Shown here: piece after piece, positions 1 through 8,354 of the stretch
Layout: every line of letters starts with the position of its first letter
Position numbering within the stretch: position 1 is the first letter of the stretch
Origin: Promethearchaeota archaeon
Lineage (GTDB): Archaea; Asgardarchaeota; Lokiarchaeia; Sigyniarchaeales; SOKP01
Direction: 5' to 3'
DNA length: 36,368 nucleotides
Assembly: GCA_008080765.1 (NCBI GenBank)
Contig: SHMU01000014.1
Span: forward strand, 1 to 36,368
Position numbers and translations under genes: made by a program
The notes under the pieces: model-generated
What the model was told of the DNA's origin: nothing
Databases searched by the model: none
Seen by the model: the letters and a program-made list of their open reading frames with translations, nothing else

Positions 1-43
1 TTTCTCCGATGATCTGTATCTGTGCCGTCTTACAAAACTTCAT
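1..43 (-). CDS. Partial N-terminus of a gene leaving the window; possibly TnpB-like
   Basis: Only 14 codons are visible, starting at an ATG and reading MKFCKTAQIQIIGE up to the window edge. A clear archaeal TATA-like element lies about 35-45 bases upstream on the same strand, which supports a real start. A short basic-hydrophobic beginning of this kind is seen in some TnpB proteins, and a TnpB 3' end scrap lies next to it. The visible stretch is too short to identify the family, so the TnpB suggestion is inference only. Confidence 0.35.
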   Translation of the reverse strand, partial: MKFCKTAQIQIIGE

Positions 44-77
44 TAGAACTCAACCTTATAATGATAATGATAACGCA

Positions 78-90
78 AGTATTTAAATCT
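78..90 (-). promoter_or_regulatory. TATA-like promoter element for the left-edge gene
   Basis: The minus strand reads AGATTTAAATACT, close to the archaeal TATA-box consensus. It sits about 35-45 bases upstream of the ATG at 43, leaving room for a short leader. It is positioned between the tnpB scrap and the partial gene. Confidence 0.4.
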
Positions 91-106
91 TGTCACTTAA
101 TACTAT

Positions 107-152
107 CTAACGGCACTTCCTCCCCGCCCTAAAGGACGGGGCTTCCGTGCCG
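107..152 (-). pseudogene. TnpB C-terminal scrap with right-end hairpin (IS200/IS605 type)
   Basis: On the minus strand this encodes GTEAPSFRAGRKCR and a stop. The EAPxFRxG ending is typical of TnpB (OrfB) proteins. The DNA carries the usual right-end hairpin of these elements: GAAGCCCCGTCC, loop TTTA, then GGGCGGGG. It is extended by an outer CGGCAC/GTGCCG pair spanning 111-152. In known elements this hairpin is part of the omega-RNA just before the guide. No tnpB body lies upstream; the LRR gene stop codon is only four bases away. The hairpin may therefore now serve as the LRR gene's transcript end. The identification rests on motif memory, not a search. Confidence 0.65.
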
Positions 153-155
153 ATC

Positions 156-641
156 CTATGTGATAAAATTTTTTTCAATATTTAAGAATTTCAAGTTTTC
201 TAAATAATCTAATCCTTCAATCACTTTAATACGATTGCTTCCTAGGTATAGTCGATTTAAATTAATAAAATGTGATATATTTTCAATTTTTGTAATTTGA
301 TTATCAAAGAGGTTTAATTCCACTAAATTAACCAAAGAATCAACTCCGCTAATCTTGGTTATTTTGTTATTATATAAGAAGAGATAAGTTAAATTCGTTA
401 GTGAGTGAAAATCTTTTATTTCTTCAATTCTATTAAAACTAAGATTCAAGGTTGTTAACTGAGATAATGGTTCAAGGTCCTTAATTTTGGTGATCTCATT
501 ATTGGAAAGATCTAATTCTTTTATATCTTTCAATCGATCCAAATGTTTGATATTTCTAATATTCTGAATACCTAAATTACTTAGGTCTAGGCTTCCATTT
601 CTTGATATATATTTTTCTCCCTTAAATTGTACGTATTCCAT
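156..641 (-). CDS. Leucine-rich repeat protein (SDS22/internalin-like repeats)
   Basis: The 161-residue protein is almost entirely leucine-rich repeats of about 22 residues, with the pattern LxxLxxLxLxxNxIxxI (for example LKELDLSNNEITKI and LVELNLFDNQITKI). Roughly five full repeats run from residue 35 to the end. Such repeats form a curved protein-binding solenoid. There is no signal peptide or membrane segment, so it is probably cytosolic. It lies 32 bases downstream of the nucleotidyltransferase-like gene on the same strand and may be co-transcribed. The end is abrupt: the last repeat has no capping helix and runs straight into a tnpB right-end scrap. A C-terminal truncation by a past insertion is possible. 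The binding partner cannot be predicted. Confidence 0.85.
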   Translation of the reverse strand: MEYVQFKGEKYISRNGSLDLSNLGIQNIRNIKHLDRLKDIKELDLSNNEITKIKDLEPLSQLTTLNLSFNRIEEIKDFHSLTNLTYLFLYNNKITKISGVDSLVNLVELNLFDNQITKIENISHFINLNRLYLGSNRIKVIEGLDYLENLKFLNIEKNFIT

Positions 642-673
642 ATCAATATTACATAGAATTAATAATGAACATT

Positions 674-1822
674 CTAATTTTGGATCTCAAAAATTACTTT
701 CTGGTGCATAAATTTTGAATTAATCAAATCTAAAACTTTTTGCGCAAATAATTTTAAGTTTTGAGCGAGTTCGGGTCTTTCCTTGAGTTGGTCCAGTAAA
801 AATTCATGAAGCATTTCTCTTGTTTCTTCTATTCCATGTTCCTTATAGAATTGTTCCCAATGGATGGAGACATTTCGACACAGCTCCTTAATTTTGCTTT
901 CAGGATATTCAGAACTATCACAGACTAACTCATGGTGCTCTTTTATTGCTTCACTGACTTTTTCTAAATGATCAGCAATAGCATACGCATAGCGACACAA
1001 GCTTATCATATTTGATATAGTTCGTTTATTCCTCGTATTTGCTGCCTCTTCAAAAGCTCTCCAGGCATCAGCCCAATCTTTTTGAATTTCTGAATCCTCA
1101 TGATTTTGAAGCATGGCAACATTGATAAGATCGCTTAGATCAACATCATGACCGCGATTCAATTTTTTATGCACTATATCTTCCAATCCTGATCCTTTCA
1201 GATAGCTCCCCGATCCAAAATCTAATATTTGATTGATATTGTTTGCAGCATACAGAATATCATGGCGTGTTTCACAAGTCTTAGGATTATACCAGCTGAT
1301 ACGTTTTTCCCATTCCTTTGTTTCCTTATTTTTCACAAATCCGCATTTTGTTAAGGCAGCATCCAACAAATCAAAATTAAAAATCCAAAAATCTATGTCG
1401 TCGGTGAAGCGTTTTCTACGCCAATCTCTAGTTGTATATTTTCCCAGATATAACTTCAGTGTGCCTCGAACTAAGGACTTTTTACCCTTCTCCAAGGCTT
1501 TACATGCATCTTCATAATATCTGCAATCGGGATCTTTGGAATATTCGATAATCTTATCGAGCACCTGCCTAGCTTCTTTTGCTATGATATCACAAGGTAT
1601 ATTCCCATCGGACGGATATGCCCGAGAGCCCCCTTCTAAAAAATTTTTAAACAATTGTAATTTCTCATCGGGAATATTATACCACGGATTATTAAAGATT
1701 TCTTTATCAAATATATAATGAGTAATTCCCTCCGGATCTACTCGTATCTCAATGGGAGTAATTTCTCGTAGTCCATCCCCTTTGGTAATTCGGTCTGCTT
1801 TCGTATCCCATAAATAGTTCAT
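674..1822 (-). CDS. Putative nucleotidyltransferase-fold protein (AbiEii-like)
   Basis: This 382-residue protein has no family I can name with certainty. The centre carries KRFTDDIDFWIF, resembling the acidic R-x-T-x-D-I-D motif of AbiEii-type nucleotidyltransferases. It is followed about 75 residues later by KKLNRGHDVDLSDLINV, which resembles their K-x(n)-R-x-x-D-x-x-D-L element. The N-terminal third is charged and the C-terminal 130 residues look helical. AbiEii proteins act as toxins or abortive-infection factors, but no partner resembling the AbiEi antitoxin is visible here; the downstream neighbour is an LRR protein. The AbiEii relation is inferred from motif spacing only. A stand-alone nucleotidyltransferase with a different target is equally possible. 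Confidence 0.45.
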   Translation of the reverse strand: MNYLWDTKADRITKGDGLREITPIEIRVDPEGITHYIFDKEIFNNPWYNIPDEKLQLFKNFLEGGSRAYPSDGNIPCDIIAKEARQVLDKIIEYSKDPDCRYYEDACKALEKGKKSLVRGTLKLYLGKYTTRDWRRKRFTDDIDFWIFNFDLLDAALTKCGFVKNKETKEWEKRISWYNPKTCETRHDILYAANNINQILDFGSGSYLKGSGLEDIVHKKLNRGHDVDLSDLINVAMLQNHEDSEIQKDWADAWRAFEEAANTRNKRTISNMISLCRYAYAIADHLEKVSEAIKEHHELVCDSSEYPESKIKELCRNVSIHWEQFYKEHGIEETREMLHEFLLDQLKERPELAQNLKLFAQKVLDLINSKFMHQKVIFEIQN

Positions 1823-1947
1823 AGTAAAGTTCTAGATATAAAATTTAAGTTTGAAATTAAATGTTCTTTTTATCTTATATAAAGCAATAATTCAATCGAT
1901 CCCGAATCTTTTTGTGATATAGTATATTATTATTATATAGTGAGAAA

Positions 1948-2646
1948 ATGACGCATCAAATGTTATATTGGGAGGTATATACCTATACACCCTGGGATCG
2001 ACTAAATTCACAAACACTCTCTAAGGTTCGTTTAATGTCTATTTTAAATGTATTTGATAAATATCCCCTCATCGGTTTAAGATTTTTCAACGATCTCAAG
2101 GCAAATATTCAACAGTATCCCCATTATACCTTTTATAATACGATTAAAAGAATCGTAGATCCCAAAAATAAAGATTACACAATCCAAAATTGGAATTTTG
2201 TATGGGCAATGGATAAAGAAAAGAGGTTGTATCAATTTCTCTTTCAAAAAATGAAGCGAAACAATGAGATGATGGCAGCATTAGTTGCATTAGCGCCTTT
2301 AGAACTCGTGAAATTGTTTTCAACCCATAAAAAAGAAGCAATTCTCAAAACGCTTTCATTGCTTAATAATCATAAAACCCTCTCATTTGCAACGTTATTA
2401 GAAGCCCAAGGGAAGTCTCTTGCGGAAGAAAGTCAAGAATTTACAATTGATAATAAATCTCTGCAGAGAATTCAATTTTCAAACTATTTAAAGCAACAAC
2501 CTAATATACAAGGTCAGTGGTTTCCCCATTTCTCGCCTAAATGTCCGATTTGTGGTACATTCATGAAAGAGTTGGAAGCTTATCGTATAGGCTTCGGAAA
2601 ACTTATATGTCCTCAATGCGGTTATGAAAAATACAAAAACAAATGA
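1948..2646 (+). CDS. Hypothetical protein with C-terminal zinc ribbon
   Basis: The 232-residue protein ends with a four-cysteine zinc ribbon, CPICG about 20 residues before CPQCG, within the last 40 residues. The first 190 residues look helical, with many aromatic and basic residues (MKRNNEMMAALVALAPLELV), and do not match a family I recognise. A ribbon at the C-terminus suggests nucleic-acid or protein binding. It is divergent from the nucleotidyltransferase-like gene, with an AT-rich 125-base spacer between the two starts. The function is unknown. Confidence 0.7.
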   Translation: MTHQMLYWEVYTYTPWDRLNSQTLSKVRLMSILNVFDKYPLIGLRFFNDLKANIQQYPHYTFYNTIKRIVDPKNKDYTIQNWNFVWAMDKEKRLYQFLFQKMKRNNEMMAALVALAPLELVKLFSTHKKEAILKTLSLLNNHKTLSFATLLEAQGKSLAEESQEFTIDNKSLQRIQFSNYLKQQPNIQGQWFPHFSPKCPICGTFMKELEAYRIGFGKLICPQCGYEKYKNK

Positions 2647-2783
2647 ACTCAAAAGCAAAAGTTTAATTTATCCTTATGTTATTTTTTAGTAGTAGGCTTT
2701 TTTCATTGAAAAAAGAACTTAACATTTTCTTAAAATAAATCATACAAAATTTTATTGAATAATAAGGAGTTGTCTAAGAACCA

Positions 2784-4583
2784 ATGTCAGAGATCGATCT
2801 CACCGATATAAAACGGATGATGGAAAGAGGAGAATATCAGAAGGCGTTAGATGAATTAATTTCCTCAGTACATGATGATAATTACGATCAATTACCTCAA
2901 ATCCTTGAAGGTATCGTGGAATTGCAAACAAGAGGGGCTTTAGTACGGGATGAGCAACTGGATAAGATCAAACCGTATATTGTTGATTTTGATGAGAATA
3001 TTCAAGATTACGCGGTACAAATCTATACCCATAAAATGGAAAGTGAAATGGAATCACTTTATAATAATATGACCTTGCTTACTTCTAAAATTAGTGAATT
3101 TGAGTTGGGTATTCGCGAAAAGGTAGTAAGTTTTTTAGTAAAATCCTATAATACTATCACCAATAAAGAAAAAAGCATAATTGAGGGTTTGATTAATTGC
3201 TTAACAGACGAAGCTTGGAACGTAAGAATGGAAGTTATTCGCTTTTTGGATGAATTGCTCGTAAATAAACCTCATTTTATCAAGCAATTTGAAAATAATT
3301 TAAAAGTTTTATATGAGGAAAAAGATGTCGATGTCAAGAAAGAGGGGTTAGATCTATTATTACGATTATTTATAAAGACCTATGATATTGAAGATCTTGA
3401 AAATTTGATTCGAGAAATCCCTAATAATGAATGGCCGATTCAAGAAAAGTTAATTTTCTTGATTGGAAAATTAGGAATCCATCGAAAAGATCTCGTCGAA
3501 CCCAATGCTATGAACTTACTTTATTTATTAGATGATGATGATTTTCTAGTGAGGGAGGCAATTAAAGAGATCATTGAAGAGATTTTAGAAGTTCACGAGC
3601 ATCTCTTTGATGATGCATTTCTCAATGCTATAGAAAATGATGATGTTGAAAATTTAGATATTATTGAAGAAATACTCAAAACTTCCGTACTAAAAAAAGG
3701 ATTTGAACGGTTTTATTATTTTTTTACCTTAAATAATCCCAATTCAAATAAAGTAATCCGGGCATTAAGTGATGTAATTAAAAAGATTAATCTCTCCCAT
3801 CCAAGCTTTATCGAATCCTTAATCTCTCAATTGACCAATAGGGTGTTGAAAAACCTCACAGAAGACAATTATATTAAACTGATGCTGATAATACGATTAA
3901 ATCCGCAAGAAAATATCTATTTACAGTGTTATCAAATATTAAATGAAATTGATTTTATCAATAATCCTGAAGCAGAACGGCGCAGAAGATTAGTAATTGA
4001 GTATCTTTTAGAACAAAAACCAGAATTAAATTTCTCAAGAGTAAAAAAATGGATTGAAGCCAAAATTCTCGATGGTCCTATTAATATTAAAGATATTTCT
4101 AATAAATTTAATATCAGAGAAGATCAAATCCAATCCTATATAAAAAAATTAATCGAAAATGGAGAGTTAAATGCGATATTTTCCAATAATATTATTGCTG
4201 CGAACACGGGATCAACCTTTGAAGGTGAAGATCTCCTCTTCCTTAAAAAATGGGATATTTCAAAAAATGATGAAGATCCAAGTATGAATGATATCAAGCT
4301 GTTTATTCATATTAGAAACATCTCACAACCAAAAGCTATAATTACTAATTTGGATATAGAAATTGAGTATCCCTCAGATAGTTTTAATGTTTCTCTTGAA
4401 GAACAATCAGAGCGCACTCGTACGCTAACCCCTGACCAAAACCTCCTTCTCACCTATAAATTCCAGAAAAAAGGAGAGAAAAATTTAAGTCCGGAGATAA
4501 GTAATATCAAAATCGTGTTTAATTACCAAAAAGAAGGGAAAAACCGAACAATCGAGAAATATTTAGATGTTTTACTAGTTTAA
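2784..4583 (+). CDS. HEAT-like solenoid protein with winged helix and C-terminal ear-like beta domain
   Basis: This 599-residue protein has three visible parts. Residues 1 to about 410 are repeated amphipathic helix pairs of HEAT type, for example AWNVRMEVIRFLDELL and DFLVREAIKEIIEEIL. About 420-470 is a winged-helix-like segment, INIKDISNKFNIREDQIQSY followed by LIENGELNAIF, as found at the end of PCI domains. About 480-599 is predicted beta strands with IHIRNISQPKAIITNLDIEI, resembling an immunoglobulin-like or adaptin-ear sandwich. No membrane segment or signal peptide is present. The layout of solenoid plus C-terminal sandwich recalls adaptor and coat subunits of eukaryotic vesicles, but this is a comparison of architecture, not shown homology. 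A Shine-Dalgarno-like AAGGAG lies about 14 bases before the start. It is probably a stand-alone gene. Confidence 0.75.
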   Translation: MSEIDLTDIKRMMERGEYQKALDELISSVHDDNYDQLPQILEGIVELQTRGALVRDEQLDKIKPYIVDFDENIQDYAVQIYTHKMESEMESLYNNMTLLTSKISEFELGIREKVVSFLVKSYNTITNKEKSIIEGLINCLTDEAWNVRMEVIRFLDELLVNKPHFIKQFENNLKVLYEEKDVDVKKEGLDLLLRLFIKTYDIEDLENLIREIPNNEWPIQEKLIFLIGKLGIHRKDLVEPNAMNLLYLLDDDDFLVREAIKEIIEEILEVHEHLFDDAFLNAIENDDVENLDIIEEILKTSVLKKGFERFYYFFTLNNPNSNKVIRALSDVIKKINLSHPSFIESLISQLTNRVLKNLTEDNYIKLMLIIRLNPQENIYLQCYQILNEIDFINNPEAERRRRLVIEYLLEQKPELNFSRVKKWIEAKILDGPINIKDISNKFNIREDQIQSYIKKLIENGELNAIFSNNIIAANTGSTFEGEDLLFLKKWDISKNDEDPSMNDIKLFIHIRNISQPKAIITNLDIEIEYPSDSFNVSLEEQSERTRTLTPDQNLLLTYKFQKKGEKNLSPEISNIKIVFNYQKEGKNRTIEKYLDVLLV

Positions 4584-4862
4584 TCTCTCCTTTCATCTCT
4601 TTTTAGGCACATAAAAACAACCTCATAATGATTTTTTAAAATTTCGAGATGTAGTGGTTTACTGATAAAAATAAATGCAAGAGTTTTGGGAATACCTTCT
4701 TAGCAACTCATTTTAACATTCCTATCCTATTGAGATCTATAGTATTTATAATCATATCTTTTTTAAAATAGGTAAAAGAATTATTAACAAGGAAGGATAG
4801 TGGATATCAATAGTAATTAGTATATTATGGGGATGTAGAAAAATCCCCAGAGAGCGAGAAAA

Positions 4863-5156
4863 ATGGCTAGTAATCAGAATATAATGCTAAATTTATTAAA
4901 TGATGTTCCGGAGGACATTAAATCCTCAGAACTTTATGAAGAAGCGATGAAAAAGCATTCTCAATGCTCTATTTGCAATAAAACTCTATCCCTAATCGAC
5001 TATATCAATTCTAATCTACTGAATGGTTTATTCTGTGATCTAGGGCTTCCAAATAGAATAAAGTATTCACTTAAGCTTTGGAATAGCGAGAATCTTAAGC
5101 TATATTGCTGTGATTGCTATTTCGTTCATGAAGTAGAGGATTTTTATTCCCATTAA
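4863..5156 (+). CDS. Small cysteine-rich (zinc-finger-like) hypothetical protein
   Basis: The 97-residue protein has a CSIC pair near residue 35 and a CCDCY cluster near residue 82. Together these could form one zinc site with a long intervening loop. The N-terminus (LLNDVPEDIKSSELYEEAM) is probably helical. It stands alone: a 279-base spacer precedes it and it converges on the luxC-like gene. I do not recognise the family. A recruitment or small regulatory role is possible but unsupported. Confidence 0.6.
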   Translation: MASNQNIMLNLLNDVPEDIKSSELYEEAMKKHSQCSICNKTLSLIDYINSNLLNGLFCDLGLPNRIKYSLKLWNSENLKLYCCDCYFVHEVEDFYSH

Positions 5157-5232
5157 CTACTATTAGTAAATGGGATAAATATAAAAGAAGTTGAGGGTAA
5201 AACGCATTTTTCCTTACTTAATTTGCTTGGGA

Positions 5233-6936
5233 CTATCTCTCAGGGTATGTCCTTCCTTTAAAGAGAGGACTCTGAATTTTGGACTTACTGTTAAGCTCTT
5301 CTTGTGGAAAACAGATGTAGCACCACCTAATCATATCTTGGAGTACGTATTTCCCATCCCAAGGCAGGCCGAAGTCGTTACTGTTATGTTCCCCTGCGCG
5401 CGGGAATCTAAACGCACCTAGGAGCGAAAGCTCTTCAGCAACTTCCTTAACAAAGCTATCCTCACCATATATGGCAGCAGTTTGAAGATATTGCTGCATC
5501 TCTTCTCTTCTGATATTATAAATTAGGTCCTGCACCGAAGATAACCTACAACAAATCAAAAACCGGTCTTGACACATATCGATTTCGTTCATTGTGGGTA
5601 AGCTGCGCATATACACTACAGTCCAGTCTAACTTATTTTTCGGAGGATATAATATTGTTGCTTTATTTTGTGTAACATAGTTTATGAAGAAGTATTCCCG
5701 CTTCCGTTGCATCTCTAAACTATCAGTCTGGCTTAGGTTTGCCCTTGGAAGTATCTCATCAGCGTTTCGTAATCCATTCGCGAGCATTTTGGCAAAGCCT
5801 AAGGGTGATAATTCAGAGATTTTATTTCTAAGGGTTTTTACAGAACGTTTCATAAGGGCTCCCATATTATATCCATTGATTTCGTTCGTATGAGAGAATT
5901 TATCAATAGAATCAGCAAATAGATTATTAAGTGAGGAGGATTCTATGGTTTCATCTTCTTCTGTTGAAGAATTATTATTTGTATCTCCCATAATCGCAGA
6001 TTCAAGGGGTTTATCAATAATGTAAATAACCCGAGGACTTAGACATGCTCTTTGATTCCAGAATACAACATCAATTGCAATCTTTTGAGCGATTTCTTGC
6101 ATAGTCTGTTCATTGTTAAATATATCCTCTGAAACCACAGAAAAAGACATTTTGGGACCGTTATCAATTATTTTAATCCCATAGCGATTGGCTCTCCTTC
6201 GTATATCTTCAATGGAGAAAATTGCCCCCCATGCAATTACACAATCAATATTTCCAGAATTGAATAACTCATCATAGATATCACCTCGGCTTCCCTTCCA
6301 ATAGATAGCTGCAATTTCTTTTGCTAGTTTTTTATCAACTTCAGCAATAGACTCGCAGAGTCGAACAGTTACGAAAGGTTCTTGATGAGAAAGCTTTAAA
6401 AGATTCACATTTTTCGTAATAAGTCCGTAGGATAAACTCGTGGGACCTAGTCCGAAGCTGTTTCCTGCTAAATTGTGACACACTACTCCTCTCGGTTGTG
6501 CATGAAGTCGAGCACTTCCTTTTTGAATCCAATCCTCTAAGTATTCTTTACCTCCAATTTCACCCAGTAATTGAAGCTCAGAATTTTTTTTATTCCATAG
6601 ACGTATTGTACCAAGAAATTCAATCTCGCAGAGTTCTCGGGATTGCCCTGTCATCATAGGGATTACTTCTAATACTTCTTTTCGTAGATCATAATTTGGG
6701 TCCATCCATAAATCCCCTACTTGATCCATTATCTCAAACAATTCATCCAAATCTCTGTCGTGAGCCCTTCTTTTCTTCGCAGCTAACTTTTCTGCTGTAT
6801 CTAATACCATGTCTTTATCAAAAACCGGAAATTCAAATTCCAAAACATCATCTTGGCGTTTTACTACTTCCTTTGTGGTATTATGGGAATATAAGGGTTT
6901 AAAGATAAAGCCCGGAATTTTTAATTTTTTATTCAA
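5233..6936 (-). CDS. luxC: Acyl-CoA reductase, LuxC family
   Basis: LuxC proteins are aldehyde-dehydrogenase-fold enzymes that reduce an enzyme-bound fatty acyl group with NADPH to a fatty aldehyde. The 567-residue product has the family pattern: ARLHAQPRGVVCHNLAGN around residue 145, and WNQRACLSPRVIYI with the catalytic cysteine at about 298. A Ser/Glu/Asn-rich low-complexity insert (about residues 317-340) after the active site helps explain a length above the usual ~480. The start is TTG at 6936: an in-frame stop lies four codons upstream, and an ATG just upstream only opens a short out-of-frame ORF ending inside the first luxC codons. The luxE-like gene lies 119 bases upstream, the normal partner supplying the acyl group. 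No luciferase genes are present, so the aldehyde serves another purpose, perhaps lipid or alcohol synthesis. Confidence 0.88.
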   Translation of the reverse strand: MNKKLKIPGFIFKPLYSHNTTKEVVKRQDDVLEFEFPVFDKDMVLDTAEKLAAKKRRAHDRDLDELFEIMDQVGDLWMDPNYDLRKEVLEVIPMMTGQSRELCEIEFLGTIRLWNKKNSELQLLGEIGGKEYLEDWIQKGSARLHAQPRGVVCHNLAGNSFGLGPTSLSYGLITKNVNLLKLSHQEPFVTVRLCESIAEVDKKLAKEIAAIYWKGSRGDIYDELFNSGNIDCVIAWGAIFSIEDIRRRANRYGIKIIDNGPKMSFSVVSEDIFNNEQTMQEIAQKIAIDVVFWNQRACLSPRVIYIIDKPLESAIMGDTNNNSSTEEDETIESSSLNNLFADSIDKFSHTNEINGYNMGALMKRSVKTLRNKISELSPLGFAKMLANGLRNADEILPRANLSQTDSLEMQRKREYFFINYVTQNKATILYPPKNKLDWTVVYMRSLPTMNEIDMCQDRFLICCRLSSVQDLIYNIRREEMQQYLQTAAIYGEDSFVKEVAEELSLLGAFRFPRAGEHNSNDFGLPWDGKYVLQDMIRWCYICFPQEELNSKSKIQSPLFKGRTYPER

Positions 6937-7055
6937 TTTTACTACTCATACTCATATATTAATTAATTCTATATACCTTATTATGTATAAAAAAGTTTAG
7001 AAAAAAAAAGGTAAGTATTCATAAAAATTTGTTTTTCAGCATGGAAAAATTAGGA

Positions 7056-8231
7056 TCATGAAATAGTTTCATCAGCTAACTGTACTCCGCATCCTTTGGC
7101 TTCTGCGCCTTCGGCCCGGCCAATACAATCGACCATCTTTCCTTTTCTTCCACAAGGACAATCATCTATCCCTGTAATGCGAACAATATCATCTTGAAGG
7201 ATAGATACTCCCGCATAACTATGTGCAAGAGGATTTATCAAATTTGCCAATCCCTTTTCTCCAACTTCTACAGGTTCTAAGGTTTCCACGTCTCGCACGA
7301 TGATGTCTCCCCATGGATAGCAGTGTTTGTTATGCTCCTCACATTCTACAAACAGTATATCAGACTCCGAAAAGGAGTAAATATCTCTGACATTTTTAGA
7401 TGAGATACCAAGTATTTTTGCCATATCCTCTCTAAATTGAACAGGAGAAATTGCATCTCCTTGGAATGATTTCCAGCCACCGCCTCCCAAGATAACAGAA
7501 TCTTTTCCAACGTCAAATGTTTGTCCTGTCTTTTGATGATATCCGTTTAAAGTCATATACATAAGCGGAACGCTTCCTGAAATCCATCCCTTTCCTTTAC
7601 TTCCTGGATTTGTTGCCAAGAACCCGAAGGTTGTTTGGGCATCGAATTCAAACCTTTTTCCTTTCTTTATTTCTTCGGGACTAGGAATTTTTAAGCAAAA
7701 GACTTTTTCGTCAGCAGTATTGACAAAATTCATCATTAGAGAGAACATAACGGTTGGAATTTCAATCTTCTCGTCAATTTCATATTCCTTTTGAGGTTCT
7801 GGGAGAAATAAAAGGCTCCATTTATAATTGCTTAATCCAACATCCTCTACTACATTATTGAACATTTTAACATAACGTAATACATTCGTGTGATCTCGTC
7901 CAACTATAGAAGGATCTCCACTTGTTCCAGTGGAACGGCTCCAAACTTGTATTTCGCTTTCGGGTACAGTCAGTAATTTTTTGGGTGATCCTTTTTGCTG
8001 TTTAAAGTTAGCAGTTGTGATGTAAGGTATATTAGCAAAATCATCAACACTCTGGAGGTCTTTTCGTGGATTGAAATTCTTCTGTTTACAAATCTGTCGA
8101 TATAAGTTGCATCCTTCAAATTGTCTTAGTAAGGATTCTTTAACCGCTTTATAAAGATCTTGTTTTACTTCGCTTTGATCGTCCTTTTTAATATTTTTTA
8201 ACCCTTTATCTAAAATTTCATCGATTATCAT
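7056..8231 (-). CDS. luxE: Acyl-protein synthetase, LuxE family
   Basis: LuxE activates a fatty acid with ATP to acyl-AMP, then carries the acyl group on a cysteine for reduction by LuxC. This 391-residue protein has the adenylate-forming signature SRSTGTSGDPS at about residues 98-108, the family-typical GGGGWKSF at about 249-256, and a C-terminal DCPCGRKG plus GRAEGAEAKGCGVQ, where the acyl-accepting cysteine is expected. Length agrees with the family (370-390). It lies upstream of luxC on the same strand, and its own TATA-like box sits about 50 bases before the start. The pair is therefore a complete fatty-acid reductase without a luciferase. The substrate chain length cannot be read from the sequence. 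Confidence 0.9.
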   Translation of the reverse strand: MIIDEILDKGLKNIKKDDQSEVKQDLYKAVKESLLRQFEGCNLYRQICKQKNFNPRKDLQSVDDFANIPYITTANFKQQKGSPKKLLTVPESEIQVWSRSTGTSGDPSIVGRDHTNVLRYVKMFNNVVEDVGLSNYKWSLLFLPEPQKEYEIDEKIEIPTVMFSLMMNFVNTADEKVFCLKIPSPEEIKKGKRFEFDAQTTFGFLATNPGSKGKGWISGSVPLMYMTLNGYHQKTGQTFDVGKDSVILGGGGWKSFQGDAISPVQFREDMAKILGISSKNVRDIYSFSESDILFVECEEHNKHCYPWGDIIVRDVETLEPVEVGEKGLANLINPLAHSYAGVSILQDDIVRITGIDDCPCGRKGKMVDCIGRAEGAEAKGCGVQLADETIS

Positions 8232-8274
8232 ATGTTTTATACTCTTACGTGTTAACCAAAATAAGATGGTTAGA

Positions 8275-8286
8275 ATATTTAAATAC
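8275..8286 (-). promoter_or_regulatory. TATA-like box upstream of luxE
   Basis: The minus strand reads GTATTTAAATAT about 45-55 bases before the luxE ATG, inside the 123-base gap after the FIST gene. This suggests that luxE, possibly with luxC, can be transcribed independently of the upstream signalling genes. Confidence 0.45.
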
Positions 8287-8354
8287 TATGCATTATAAAG
8301 AAATAGATTAAGAAAAAAAGATAAGAAAAATTATTTGCAAGGGAAGAAGAGGAT

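Noticed and set aside
5233-8231. A bioluminescence (lux) operon
   Set aside because: Only the LuxC and LuxE families are present. No luciferase subunits, LuxD or regulators are visible, so light production is not supported.
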